From Azolla caroliniana (taxonomy: Eukaryota; Polypodiophyta), in the NCBI GenBank assembly GCA_043228905.1, contig JBHGNT010000017.1, positions 4,092,001 through 4,156,000 on the forward strand: a DNA stretch of 64,000 bases. The letters are read 5' to 3'. Position 1 is the first letter of the stretch; each line of letters starts with the position of its first letter. Positions 40,201-50,700 of this stretch are shown one piece after another. A program made the translations under genes and the position numbers. The notes below the pieces were generated by a model that did no database searches, was not told where the DNA came from, and worked only from the letters and a program-made list of their open reading frames with translations.

Positions 40201-41567
40201 TCTACATCCAAGATAAACATTCTTCCTTGTCTCTTCCCTTTTGCAATGAGCTTCCCATTCTTTTCTATATAGCATCCACTTGGCTTAAACTTTACTTGCA
40301 TACCTTGCTCTACTATCTGTCCAACAGAAATCAGATTCTTAGCAAGATTTGGAACATGCATCACATCCAACATATACTTGGTTTTTCCTCTTTCTTCCCA
40401 CAATGGGATATCTCCAACATGTTTTATTTGGTGAGTTGTGTCATCACCTGTTTGTACATAACCAGGAACCTCTGGTTCTCTTAAACTCTCAAACCAATTT
40501 GCATGTCCAGTCATATGGTTAGATGCCCCCGAGTCTACATACCACGTAAACTCTTCATTACATTTCTGTGAGCTTTCAGCCACTGCTGCTATCTCATGTT
40601 GCACTACAAAAACACCTTCCTTTTCACAATCTTCACTAGTAGAGGCATAGTTACTCTGTTGTCCTTTTCCTCTTTTCTCATCATTTTGTTTCTTGTAACA
40701 TTCAGCCTGTGTATGGCCTGGTTTACCACAATACCAGCAGCCATCATCATTTACATAAGTTTGCTTACCTCTACCTCGGTTGCTCCCCCTGCCTCTGTTG
40801 TTGTTTCCTCCTCTATGAGCTTGTTGTCCTCTTCCTTGAAAGCCATTATTATTGGTTCTTCCTGAGCCAAATCTTCCATGGCCTCTTCCTCGGCCTCTTC
40901 CGGCATTATTATAGAGGGCTTGCCCCTCGTTCTCTGAGTTTCCTTTATTTGCATCATCCATCTGATTCCTTTCCTCTACCACAAGCATTGAGACCAGATC
41001 TGAAAAACTTGGGATACTATCCCTTGTGAGCATAGAAGTTTTAAAACTCTTGTATTGAGGTCCTAAGCCTCTTAAGCATATTTCCACTTTGTCATCATCT
41101 TCTATCTTCACATTGATAGAAGCAAGTGATTCACATATACTCTTGATTTTTAGGGCATACTCATTTATTGACATCTTACCTTTTTCTAAGGTATTTAGCT
41201 CAGTCTTCAACTGTAGCTTTCTAGCTTTTGTGTTTACTGCAAACAGTTTTACCAAACTGTTCCAAGCTTCTTTTGGGAGCATAGCATCCTGTATGTGCCC
41301 AAGCATCGAATCTGAGATGCTAAGTGAGAGCCAATGCATTACCTTCCTTGCCCCTTGATTCCAATCTTTGAATGCTTTAATCTGTGCTGCTGTGGCATTT
41401 TCTTCTGGGATCTCCGGAGCCTCTTCTAGGTCTCCTTCAATGTAATCCCAGTATCCTTTCCCCATTAGGAAATTTGTCATTCTAAATTTCCACGCCGGGA
41501 AATTGTTTTTATCTAGTTTCTCTATAACTATTTGGCCCGCATTCTCTGCAGCCATTATCTCTTCCAA
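37230..41567 (-). CDS. Intact copia Gag-Pol polyprotein (1,445 aa)
   Basis: One open frame runs from the ATG at 41,567 to the stop at 37,230. Residues 1 to about 200 form the copia-type Gag. An RG-rich stretch follows (about 222-270), then a CWYCGKPGHTQAEC zinc knuckle (about 277-290). Protease has YVDSGASNHM (about 343-352). Integrase shows the zinc module (HKRIGH...CEACQYGK) and the D,D,E core (HTDVWGP, CLRSDGGGEY, NGVAERKNR). RT has HHMDVKNAFLHGNL and the catalytic LIYVDDL. RNase H has GYTDADWA, STEAEYRGA, CDNMSSIQLAKNP and TKHIEVHYHFV. All expected catalytic residues are present and there is no stop or frameshift. The product would form cytoplasmic particles that copy the RNA and integrate the DNA. 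It ends only about 28 bp before the polypurine tract, unlike elements A and B. Confidence 0.95.
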   Translation of the reverse strand: MEEIMAAENAGQIVIEKLDKNNFPAWKFRMTNFLMGKGYWDYIEGDLEEAPEIPEENATAAQIKAFKDWNQGARKVMHWLSLSISDSMLGHIQDAMLPKEAWNSLVKLFAVNTKARKLQLKTELNTLEKGKMSINEYALKIKSICESLASINVKIEDDDKVEICLRGLGPQYKSFKTSMLTRDSIPSFSDLVSMLVVEERNQMDDANKGNSENEGQALYNNAGRGRGRGHGRFGSGRTNNNGFQGRGQQAHRGGNNNRGRGSNRGRGKQTYVNDDGCWYCGKPGHTQAECYKKQNDEKRGKGQQSNYASTSEDCEKEGVFVVQHEIAAVAESSQKCNEEFTWYVDSGASNHMTGHANWFESLREPEVPGYVQTGDDTTHQIKHVGDIPLWEERGKTKYMLDVMHVPNLAKNLISVGQIVEQGMQVKFKPSGCYIEKNGKLIAKGKRQGRMFILDVEMPKQISAMFANGTSVISDVEMWHKRIGHISMQTLKNMLRKDAVAGLPNLKKCEMGKVCEACQYGKQNRLPFPHERHVSKNLLDLVHTDVWGPTKNASIGGCRFYVTFIDDCSRKTWVYFMKEKSEVFDCFRKFKCMVEKQAGTRIKCLRSDGGGEYFSNEFSDFLCNQGIRRQFTCRYTPQQNGVAERKNRTLVNIARAVMTEKNMPLYYWAEAVNTANYILNRCITSGVHEATPEECFYGRKPSLQHLKVFGCLAYVHVPAEVRSKLDPKAEKCIFVGYSEEQKGYRCYNPVTKKIVTSRDVIFDELASWYSPKQNLETDEDCQNEDKDRSENVEDCHRDGDKVGQQSPTSTECSGPSKSSDGKSDSNSWSGKTGQKKSDDKKGKQKMPEYEIPDDLSKNMEDEDSDMSLDDFLGIQEMKIPGMEKAIKNANQKLRRSDREKKTVERFGYDTYMAMHYAYMSKVVQIPDPNNFEEAKSEKKWMDAMQEEIDALAENKTWDLVKLPKEKNVVGCKWVYKTKHDSNGNVSRHKARLVAKGYAQMQGIDYDETFAPVAKMATLRTLLAVGAARKWILHHMDVKNAFLHGNLEEEVYMSQPPGFEDKKQPDYVCKLKKALYGLKQAPRAWHRELSDSLKNLGFKMSKADPSLYVKSENDCIVIILIYVDDLIIGGDSVDEIRKLKKNLEMQFHMKDLGDLRYFLGIEIIRSESGICMLQKQYATTMLKKYGMLGCKPIAVPLDKNCKLRADLGAKIEDVNMYRSMVGSLIYLTITRPDLSYAVGLVSQFMQQPTKPHLDCIRRILRYVKATQNYGLFYRADLDINLEGYTDADWARSQTVRRSTSGYMFTLGSAGISWSSKKQATVALSSTEAEYRGAAIATCEEVWIRRLLADLGVYIDGAVTIWCDNMSSIQLAKNPVFHARTKHIEVHYHFVREKVMEGEVDLVYVNTNQQVADILTKGLSVEKHTQFRNMMGVVNIDEMAKKQNGKED

Positions 41568-41682
41568 ACTAGGTTTTCTGTTACAATTACTTCAACAAGT
41601 AACTTTCTGATTCAGATCAGCAAACAGAGAAATACCTTTCTCAGATCTATGCACTTTTGTACTCTTCTTTATGAGCAACTCT

Positions 41683-41694
41683 GCTCTGATACCA
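41683..41694 (-). other. Primer-binding site, copia element C
   Basis: On the minus strand TGGTATCAGAGC directly follows the 5' LTR. It is an exact initiator tRNA-Met complement. Confidence 0.93.
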
Positions 41695-42197
41695 TGTTAA
41701 GAAAACGTGAAGAAGGCACTCGGGCTCTTCTTATGTGCGCGGCGGATCGTAGTGTGCTGGATCGTTAGCGTGCTCTAAACAGACAGAGAAAGGAAAGGGG
41801 ACTTACCTCTGTAGTAGCAAAATGGTTTTCTTCTATTACATGTAGAGCTCAACTTGCTCTCGTCAGTCTTCTGGTCTCTCACTCTCTCTCAGAGTTCTCT
41901 ACTCACTATTCTCTGTTTTTTCTTACTACTTACTTCCTATTCACTCTCACTTACTTTTACCTAAGTCATAAGTTATTGCACATGCAGCTAATTAGCTGCC
42001 AGTAGCTAATTAGCTGTCAGTCGCTAAATAGCTGTTCACTAGCTAATTAGCTGTCACTAGCTAAATAGCTGTTCAGTCGCTAATTAGCTGTCCATATCTA
42101 AATAGCTGTTTTACCTTTTTGTTCACTAGTAGCTAAATAGCTACTATAGCTTATTTCTCATAAGCATCACATACCATGTTGAGCTTGCTTCTCAACA
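41695..42197 (-). repeat. 5' LTR of copia element C
   Basis: This is a 503-bp direct repeat of 36,687-37,189. Differences I see are A/G in CTCTRTTTTTT, T/C in ATTAGYTGTCAG and G/T in CCATAKCTAAAT. The AGCTAATTAGCT array is present here too. TGAGA follows at 42,198-42,202. Confidence 0.95.
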
Positions 42198-42202
42198 TGA
42201 GA

Positions 42203-42601
42203 TGCCTGCAACCCATGGTAAAACTTATGTGAATTACAGTTGTGATCATGTACTTTATTTTTCATAGCCATCACTCGTGATTGTTGATAACTGCGAACCT
42301 CTAATACTTGTAAGGCCTACGACAATGTCTCTTGAATATCCAACAACACATCATCCAATGGAATCTTTACCAACAATGCATTACATCTATCTAGAAAGTG
42401 TTGTAACAAACTCATCTTTTGTTTACGAATTGATGCTTGATAAATTCCATAATATCGTGTAAACTGTTGAATATTGGAAAGAGAAATATCCCATGGCGAA
42501 ACACCGTGGACATTGACTTGTCTTGTAAACTCCCCCACCCATTGTCCCATAGCCTAGCTACCCTCATTTCATGAAGCTGGTTGACTACGTCGAGACTCTA
42601 T
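42203..42601 (-). pseudogene. LINE-2 fragment between endonuclease and RT
   Basis: The LINE resumes after copia element C. A short minus frame (42,317-42,550) reads WVGEFTRQVNVHGVSPWDISLSN-type sequence (given in part), as expected for the linker upstream of L1 RT. The endonuclease that should precede it is not found. Confidence 0.55.
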
Positions 42602-42835
42602 CTTGTGGTGGGTCAACTGTTGTAGCGAGCGCGCCAACACCAGGTACGACTTGACGCCATGGCGGTGGTATGGGACGCCGATCGAGGCTCGAGTCCGTCT
42701 TGATCCCTTCGCTCGAGGGTGGTCGGGTGGATCGGCACCCTTCTTTCTCTCTCTCCTTTCTTTCTATCTACCTAGATCTATCCTTATCTAATGCTTACTT
42801 TAGTACATGTCTCTAATAATTTCCGGTGTTTGATG
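42602..42835. other. GC-richer filler segment replacing the LINE-2 endonuclease
   Basis: These 234 bp separate LINE-2 ORF1 from the RT linker, where about 700 bp of endonuclease would be expected. The first 140 bp are unusually GC-rich for this neighbourhood, and a CT-rich stretch follows (42,743-42,775). I do not recognise it; it may be a small insertion or a deletion scar. Confidence 0.45.
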
Positions 42836-43708
42836 TCATTCCGCCATGAAATGGCCTAAATGACCACATCGAAAGCAATGACCGGCAAATGATCCCCAAT
42901 GCAATTGGCAACGGAATGACCTCATCTCCTCAGTCTTTATGTTTAGCCACAAAGGTTTCTTTTTTGTTGTATTCCATAGCATACATAACCTATATCTATT
43001 ATATGCTTTGGCATTTGGGGCTACTATCACCTTTCCCAATTGTTCAATGACACCTTGAATTATAGGCCATAAAAACGAAAATTTACACTCTACCTCCACC
43101 CATATTGGACACTCTTGTTTCAAAATTTCCTGAAACTCAGCTAGTGGTTTCCAAGGGACAATATAGACTAAATTATTATTGTAAAAGACCGGCAAACGTG
43201 ATAACAATCTATCCCGTTGTTCTTCGGTTTGAAAAATGACCTCAAAAAACCCGCATGGACCTTTATACACATCTTCCACACTATTCCTACCAATCATTGC
43301 ATTTAGCCATTGCACCACCCAATTTACTAAAGGGTTTTTCCTTGTAAAGAAACAAATAATGCCTCTCTCATGAAACATGGAAAATGCCTTTAAGATTTCT
43401 CTACGTGGCATCTCCACCTCGACAATCTCATCCTCTTCTACATTGGCCACCATATCTGTATTATCCGGTAAAATCTCATGGAGTGCTTCATCATCAACTA
43501 CATGCATTACATCCCAATATTGCGCATTCCTCTCCTCCTCACCTTCTCCCATCACATGTGCATATGATGGTCTTGGCATCATATCTATATCCCCCTCATG
43601 CATATTATTAATGCCAATCTTTTGTTTCTTCAAAATAACCTCATCTTCTCCTTCTCCTCTCTTAATTTGTATTTGTCTCTCAATCATTCCTTCATCCATT
43701 GCTTCCAT
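42836..43708 (-). pseudogene. LINE-2 ORF1 (DUF4283/zinc-knuckle nucleic-acid-binding protein)
   Basis: An open frame of 290 codons starts at ATG 43,708 (MEAMDEGMIERQIQ). An acidic N-terminus is followed by a domain like the DUF4283 region of plant L1 ORF1 (KAFSMFHERGIICFFTRKNP, LLSRLPVFYNNNLVYIVPWK, PIWVEVECKFSFLWP). It ends in a zinc knuckle, CFRCGHLGHFMAE followed by TGA, so the stop sits where the fourth zinc-binding Cys should be. Family members normally continue well beyond this. The likely role is packaging LINE RNA. It is probably truncated by a Cys-to-stop change. Confidence 0.8.
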
Positions 43709-43970
43709 ATATACTACGCCCCAATTATAAGGAAAAGGAAATTAATAGCAGGATGATTAACCTGAAATAGACACGATGACATTCGAGCTTGCCGTCGAAG
43801 AAGAATGTTGTTGTAGCACTTGCCCAATTATGTCGATGTAGCCGCGAATAATTGTTCCTCTCGCGTCTCCTCGTCCTTCTTCTCCTCCTCCTCCTCCTTC
43901 TCTTCCTTGTGATTTTCTAATTTTGTCCTACTTTGTTTCTCTGATTTTCTCATTTCTCCGACTCCTACTC

Positions 43971-43972
<2 letters not shown>

Positions 43973-44012
<40 letters not shown>
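43973..44012. repeat. (CT)n microsatellite
   Basis: About 19 CT units run from 43,973, followed by ACACAC. Triplet-like CTCCTC runs lie just upstream (43,875-43,905). Such tracts are common near the 5' ends of plant LINEs and promoters; no gene is seen. Confidence 0.9.
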
Positions 44013-44013
<1 letters not shown>

Positions 44014-44640
44014 TACACACACACGTTGAGACGACATCGCTTCACATTGAGATCATGGCCATGGAAAGGGTTGTTGACCACATGCTTAAAGTTCAGAAAA
44101 GTTCCTCACATCAACTTCCTAGAATCACATAGGAAACAAACAAAAAGATCCACAGTTAGATCAAAGCAACAACAAAAAATTCCGGTTGGATGCAAGATAT
44201 AGGAAAATGGTTTGGAAGATGGGATGCAACACACTTGTTTCATAATGCATCACTAGATTGCTCTGTAAATGAGGCCTTTTTGCAACAGCAATGTATTATG
44301 ACATGAAAAAAATGTGGAGGCTCATACATCACACATTATACTACATGTGTTGCACCTAAGAACAAAACGACATTCTTTGCCAAACGGGGAAACCGTACAC
44401 ATTGATACATGTTAGAGCCTATCCCATTGTCTGCCATCCAAACCATTGCTTCCATGAGATTTTAATCACACAATTGTGATGAGAATAGTCGACTATGCAC
44501 ACTTTGCCCAAAACAAGGAGTGTGAATATCACGCTTTGATACAATGCTTTGCCTTTGATTGCATTTGATTATGTTCTCCACAAACCACTGACCAAACCCA
44601 ATCTTTGCACGAATTTCTCTCACGGTCACAATGTGCACTC

Positions 44641-44880
44641 TAATTACAACGTTCATCGGTAGGATTCTTGAACATCGAGAGTTGTTACTCACTTTCACAT
44701 GTGTTACGTGAAATATAATATTTTTGGTCTCAAGACTCATAGGTCATATTTGACTCTTGATTGCACCATTCATCGGTAAAATTCTTGAACATCAAGAGCC
44801 GTTACTCACTTTCACATGTATTACATGAAATATAATATTTTTTGGTCTCATAGGTCATATTTGACCTCCGTAGAGAATCT
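44641..44880. repeat. Imperfect 119-bp tandem duplication
   Basis: Two units carry TTCATCGGTA, GTTACTCACTTTCACATGT and GTGAAATATAATATTTTT-like segments, offset by about 119 bp and roughly 85-90 percent alike by eye. Confidence 0.8.
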
Positions 44881-46917
44881 ATCTATCTCGTGGATTGCCA
44901 CCAATTCTCATACTAATCAATTGTATGAGCTTGTATAAACAAGGATTTCGTAAGTGTTGCTCTTTATTTGCTTAAGAGTTAAATGTTAATTGTTGAGCAC
45001 TTGGTATTGAGCACCCATAACCAACACGTGTAATTTGATATTGTTGCTTTTTGTAAGCTTCCAATGAGTTGATAAGGTTAAATATTAAGAAATTCCATGA
45101 ACAAAACAACAAGATGCATAAAGAGTTCCAACAAAATAATAGAGAGGTTTAAAATTTTTACTTAATAGAGTAATGAACAAGTTAGATTAGCTAATTTACT
45201 TGTTTAATATATATTCGTTATTATTAAATCTTATTTGTTGGGATAATAATTTGGAACTCTAATTAATAGAGTAGTGAACAAGTTTGTTTAGCGAATTTTC
45301 TTGTTATAATATTTATTCGTTAGTATTAAACCTTATCATAACTTTGCAGAAATAAGAAGTCTAGAAGATCTTATTATCAAAATTATGAACAACAATCCAC
45401 CCATGTAAGTAATGTTGTAGAAGAATACTTCAAGAAAGCATGTTCCTAGAGTTCCAAACTTTTTAATATACCTTTGAGCTTGATTTTGTCCAACCAAATG
45501 GATTTTACTCCAGAAAGTTTACTAGATATTAGTTACATATAATCAATGATCAACCCCAAGTTGTCAAATTATCCCCACGTGTATTCTTAGAGTGCACATT
45601 TTGTGATAGTGCCCCAAATGAAGAGTAGCTATTGTACAACCCGACCATATGTGTCAATAAGGTGCCAATGTAGAAAATCATAGATGAGTAAGACAAAATG
45701 TATTTAGGAAAGAATGAAGTAAGGTAACAGGATTGAGTAGTCAAATTGACTAGAAGAATATTCTATGGCAAGTTACGATGTACTTAGGCTTGAAGTACTA
45801 TCTAGCACTAGTTGGGTCATATTAAATGATAAGTTAGTTGACAGAAAAGGAATGTCTCAACTCTCCACTATTATCAACTAACTTGCACATTTTATGTGAT
45901 ATTGTGACCAAACAGAGAATATAATCAATCCAGACTCTCTATCTCTTACACAATAATTGTGACTATTATCTGTCCCCACTAATTGTGTAGTCGGCTAGTC
46001 CAAATCCCATCTAAGCTCTAAGGTGTAAGCGCATGGGCAAACTAACATTGCAAGCAACTCTCATTTGTAATGGAAAGTTTGTTTTCATATATACATCTTT
46101 GTGATTGTAACTCAATATGCATCTAATCGATTCTCAATATTTCTAACAATAGCATAAACAAAGGAGCCATCAAAAGAGTTGTTGGCAACGATATTATGTA
46201 AGGGAGCCAAAGGAACATCATTATATCCACTAGCCTTTAAATAGCTTTCTAGATACATCAAAGGTGCTTTGGCTAGCAAAAAGCACAATGCATTCAAGAA
46301 TTATGTGATACTTCTCCTTTTGGGATATGAAGCAAGCTTTTTGTGGATAACACACTTGGAGTATTTTTGGGTAAGACATAAATAAAAGGGGCTTACAAAA
46401 GGCAATTTTGTTTATTTAACCATTCCACTGTCCACATGGACATGAATACCTAGTAGTACCTTTAGAAATAGCTTGTTATATAGATCAATCATGCAAATGT
46501 ACATAAATATCTAGTGAGCTTTAAATAGCATGTTATGTATCCTAGGTCATATCTTCTCTTGGTTTCAAAAAATGTCCATACATTCAGCAATTTGGTGACA
46601 TCTTAAATGGTTCCATTTAACACATTCCAACGGTTGTCTCCAACACATTCAGCAACCCGGTAAATAATAGCCCCATGACTAAAACATCTTCAAGCATATA
46701 TATAGATTCTCTAAATATAAGTTAGCAATATCGAAAACCCATGTAATCATATGCATATTAAGTTAAATGATTACATGCTTAACGATGTTTAGTTAAATGA
46801 TGTTTCATTTAACTATACCCTTGGGAGTGAATTCTTTTCTGAGGCCAACAAACATATATGCCATAAAATATGTACGAGTATAAGTATCTACTTGGCTCAC
46901 ATAAGGGGGCACTGATT

Positions 46918-47310
46918 GCATCTTCAAATATGCATGCAATTTTCAATAAGAATACTAGTTACATACGTAAACATATGAGCAATGACTGCACACTATCACT
47001 ATTAATAATAAGAATGGTTATGGCATCTAGAAACATATATACGATGTATACTACAGTGAAGAATCATATAATACAAAACACCCATTGGAGCCATAAAGAT
47101 GATAATATGATCACATCTTCAAATATTCATTGCAATTTTCAATAAGAATACTAGTTACATACATAAACAGATGAGCAATGACTGCACACTGTCACTATTA
47201 ATAATAAACACAATGTGAATGGTTACAGCATCTACAAAGAACAATGGTTGCATCTACAAACATATCCACCACTGAGGAATGATTCAATACCAAAACACCC
47301 ATTGTGACCA
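46918..47310. repeat. Imperfect 195-bp tandem duplication
   Basis: The unit starting TCTTCAAATAT (46,921) recurs at 47,116. Shared parts include TTTTCAATAAGAATACTAGT and GAGCAATGACTGCACACT. A further shared part, AAAACACCCATTG, occurs near the unit ends. Confidence 0.8.
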
Positions 47311-47747
47311 CAAAGATGACGAACCAAATACCTTCAGAACTACTTTCGACAAATGAGTGCTATTTCAGCAACACTCATATGTTTAAATAATAAGACCAAT
47401 CGGTGCATCCACATATATGTCTGAAGTATCCCACCGTGAAGAATCATGCATTTTGCATCCACGATAACGAATAAATACCTTCAGAGTTCAACAAACGAGC
47501 ACTTGTTTCAATAACCTCCCATCTATAAGTCACTTGAAGAGATTGCCAACCTCAAATATTGATTAATCCAACCTTGAGAACAGATTGGATTCTGTTTCCA
47601 ATATGGACAGACAGGATCGACAAGACAAGACAATTCCCGTGAATATTATATTACAACCTCAATCATGTTACAAAACTTCCCATTAAAGAGGGAAATATAT
47701 ACACATAATTTAAATCCATGTCTGAAACGCCAATATGGATCTATAAT

Positions 47748-50700
47748 CTATCTCCCAAGACACGTGTCTATTTCACATTTTGTACTGCCTGTTTCTTCTT
47801 CTTCTAAGGTTCCTGCAGTATCTTGCTCTTCCTCTTCATCCACTTTCATAAAAAGACCTAACCGTTCGAGAGGATTACCACAATTAAAAGCAAATCCTCC
47901 CAAGCCCCCTTCAGAGTGAGCGGATTGACTCTGACTCATTATAGGAATAATATGCACTGGGGCACTACCCAGCATCTCTAAATCCTTTAAGTAATCGCCA
48001 TTTCCATCAATCTCAACAGTCTTTTCCATCTGTATAAATAATAGAGTTGAAAATTATCAATATACCACACAGGATTTGACAATTACCAGAATACCCAAAC
48101 ACCATGACAAAATGATTATTTATTGAATACAGAAACACTACCTGCTGAAGAATTAAACGTGCTGCTTGCCTTTCTGCTTGCCTTTCTAGCTTAGCTTTTG
48201 CAAGAGATTCAGCTTCAGACTTCTTGCGAGCATTTTCTGCAGCTTTTCCCTCAGCCTGAAGTCTAGCTTTTTCTGTTTACAATATAGAAATCAGCAAAAT
48301 CCCATATATTCGCAACTACTAATCTATTTTATTTTACAGGCATCAGAACTTTACCTTCTCTTTGAATCCTTTCCAATTCTTCCCTCTCTTTACGCAATCT
48401 CTCTGGATCAGTACCATTCTTCTGGTAAAGAAAAGAATCAAGTAAACCTCAAAATGTCAACATAGCTGTCCGTCTCTACTAGAATTTATAGATGACAAAT
48501 AGCCCCATTTAAAAATGCACGCCTACCCCATTTAAAAATACATGCCCATTTGACAATATCAAATAGTGAAATATTTATTTACAACAGGCATCAAATAGAA
48601 AATTATTGGAACTGAGAAAGGGCAGAAGTATTGCCAGAGAACAAAAATATGCATCCAAGAAAATTATTAAAACTTCGAAAAAGCAGGACTATTGGTAGGG
48701 GATACAATTGTACACTTCTATGAAAGCCCATGCGTGATAGAGGTCCAATTAAAAGAAAATACAAAGAATAGCTTTCAAAGTTAATATAGAATCCCAATTC
48801 AGAAGGAATCAACAGGTAGAAGAATTAGTTAACACAAAAGGATCCCAATTCAGAAGGAATCAGCAGTGCCAGAACAAATACTTCAGAAATAGTTAACACA
48901 AAATATACATTTTTCCAATTTTTTTCCTCCATAAAATGTGCTCTATAATGAAATTGTTAGGTTTCTAATATATTCATGTTGCAGAATAAGACAGAACAAA
49001 ATATACGTTTTTTCTACATCGTAGAGACAAGCATTATAGAATGCTTTCGCAAGCTATCATATTTCTTGATTGTGTTTAAGAGTCAAAATGCTTTAGCAAC
49101 TATGCAAAAATCTGTCTTTGAGTGATTTGAAAGCATCTTAAGATCCATAAAATTCAGAAAGCTCAAAACAGTTTGTTCTTACTGAACAGCTTACAGAATC
49201 TTGATAATATAACAAATAACTAATTTGTACATGGTTCATCTGGAAAAACCCTTCATGGGTTCTGAGAGCTGTGCAGCATCAGAAGTTCTGGAAAGTTACA
49301 TCCAAAACTGCACAGTTAGCCATACATGAGCAGATATTACCATCATTCATTACTCGAAGGAGATGAATCTCCCCGGGTAGGACTTGAACCTACGACCAAT
49401 CGGTTAACAGCCGACTGCTCTACCACTGAGCTACCGAGGATTTTGTACGTAGCTCAAAATTATAGAAACCCACTTCCATAGAATGTCATGTCCTAGACAA
49501 ATCTAATATCATATTTCTAGTTGGAAGAGATACACTAGAAAAACAAAAAATATACCAAAAAACAAGAACATTATGAGTGTTTAGACATGTAACACAACAA
49601 CAATAGAAATTTGTATGTATAATTCAAGACAGTGCAGCCATAAATGTCAAAATATAAGTGCCAATCCATAAATGTCAAACTATAAGTATCAAACAAAATC
49701 GATTCTGAATAGCTACAAGACAAACACAATAACCTAAAATGTCACAATAAAAACGTATCTCAATCAGCCTAACTTCTCGATGTACCTCAAAAATAATAGG
49801 CTCCTAATAGGTAGAAATCAAAGTAAATTCTAGGTGCAAAGAGCAAAGACAAAAACTACGGAGAATGTAAGAGATATAGGCCTAGCATCAAATAAAAAGA
49901 AGTGAAACTCATGGCGCAAAAAACTCCAAAATGCATTATCTTGCAAAGATTGCTATTAATATAACTGGGGTCGTATGTACCTTAGAAAGAAGACCATGAG
50001 GCATGGTCTTCTCCCTTGCTTTCAAAATAGTATCAGCAAATCGATTCTTCAAGAGGGCAGCTCGAAGAAGCCTCTCAGAGGCCTGTGAGTCAGGAATACT
50101 GTCTTCAGCTGCATACAGCAAATATGTCAGTTTACAAACTTACAGGAAAGCATAAAAACAATTACCAGAAACTACAACAAAATACACACCTTGATTGGCC
50201 TCTGCTTCTGCTTCTGCCTCTGCTTCTCTATCAGTGACACTAGGTCTGGAAAGGGACATCTCCTCATCCAAGTCACTTAATGGTCCTGTAAAAAACAAGT
50301 ACTCAGCATCTTTTGCAGGAAACCATGGCTAATGTCATAACACAAACATATTTGAAGTTAAGAACGCACGTTTTGCATCATCTATCTTCACCGTGGGGCT
50401 GCCAATTGGCTGGAGGTTAGTAGCTGAACCCTCGGGTTCCTGCAGTGGGGAAAGATGCACAACCACCCACAAGGCCACTAATTTTTCAGCCTCCACAACT
50501 TACATAAATGTATGTATACATGCATGCAGAAATCTAACACTTGACTTCTTGACACGCATGAGGATGGATGCTGATGACAATCGAATTAAACTGTTCAAAC
50601 CACAGAAATGAACATGTCCTGCACCTTTCCAGGGGTCATAATCTTCGTCTGACTAGGTCGTGGATTCTCAGCATCTGACTCACTTTCAGATGAACTGCCA

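Larger units (their letters stand above)
36687..42197 (-). mobile_element. Ty1/copia element C, intact
   Basis: This 5,511-bp minus-strand element has two 503-bp LTRs, a perfect 5-bp target duplication (TGAGA), an initiator-Met primer-binding site, a polypurine tract and one uninterrupted polyprotein frame of 1,445 codons. I count three substitutions between the LTRs, so the insertion is recent. It interrupts LINE-2. All hallmarks of an autonomous element are present. Confidence 0.96.
44013..47640. other. AT-rich intergenic region
   Basis: No convincing coding frame or RNA gene was found on either strand. The sequence is AT-rich with several imperfect tandem duplications: about 44,641-44,880, about 45,130-45,330 and about 46,920-47,310. 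Old, unrecognised repeats are likely. Confidence 0.6.

Noticed and set aside
38840-41768. Plus-strand open frames opposite copia element C
   Set aside because: Complement of an intact 1,445-codon polyprotein; no domains on this strand.
43828-44037. Minus-strand Arg/Glu-rich peptide
   Set aside because: Translation of the CT microsatellite.
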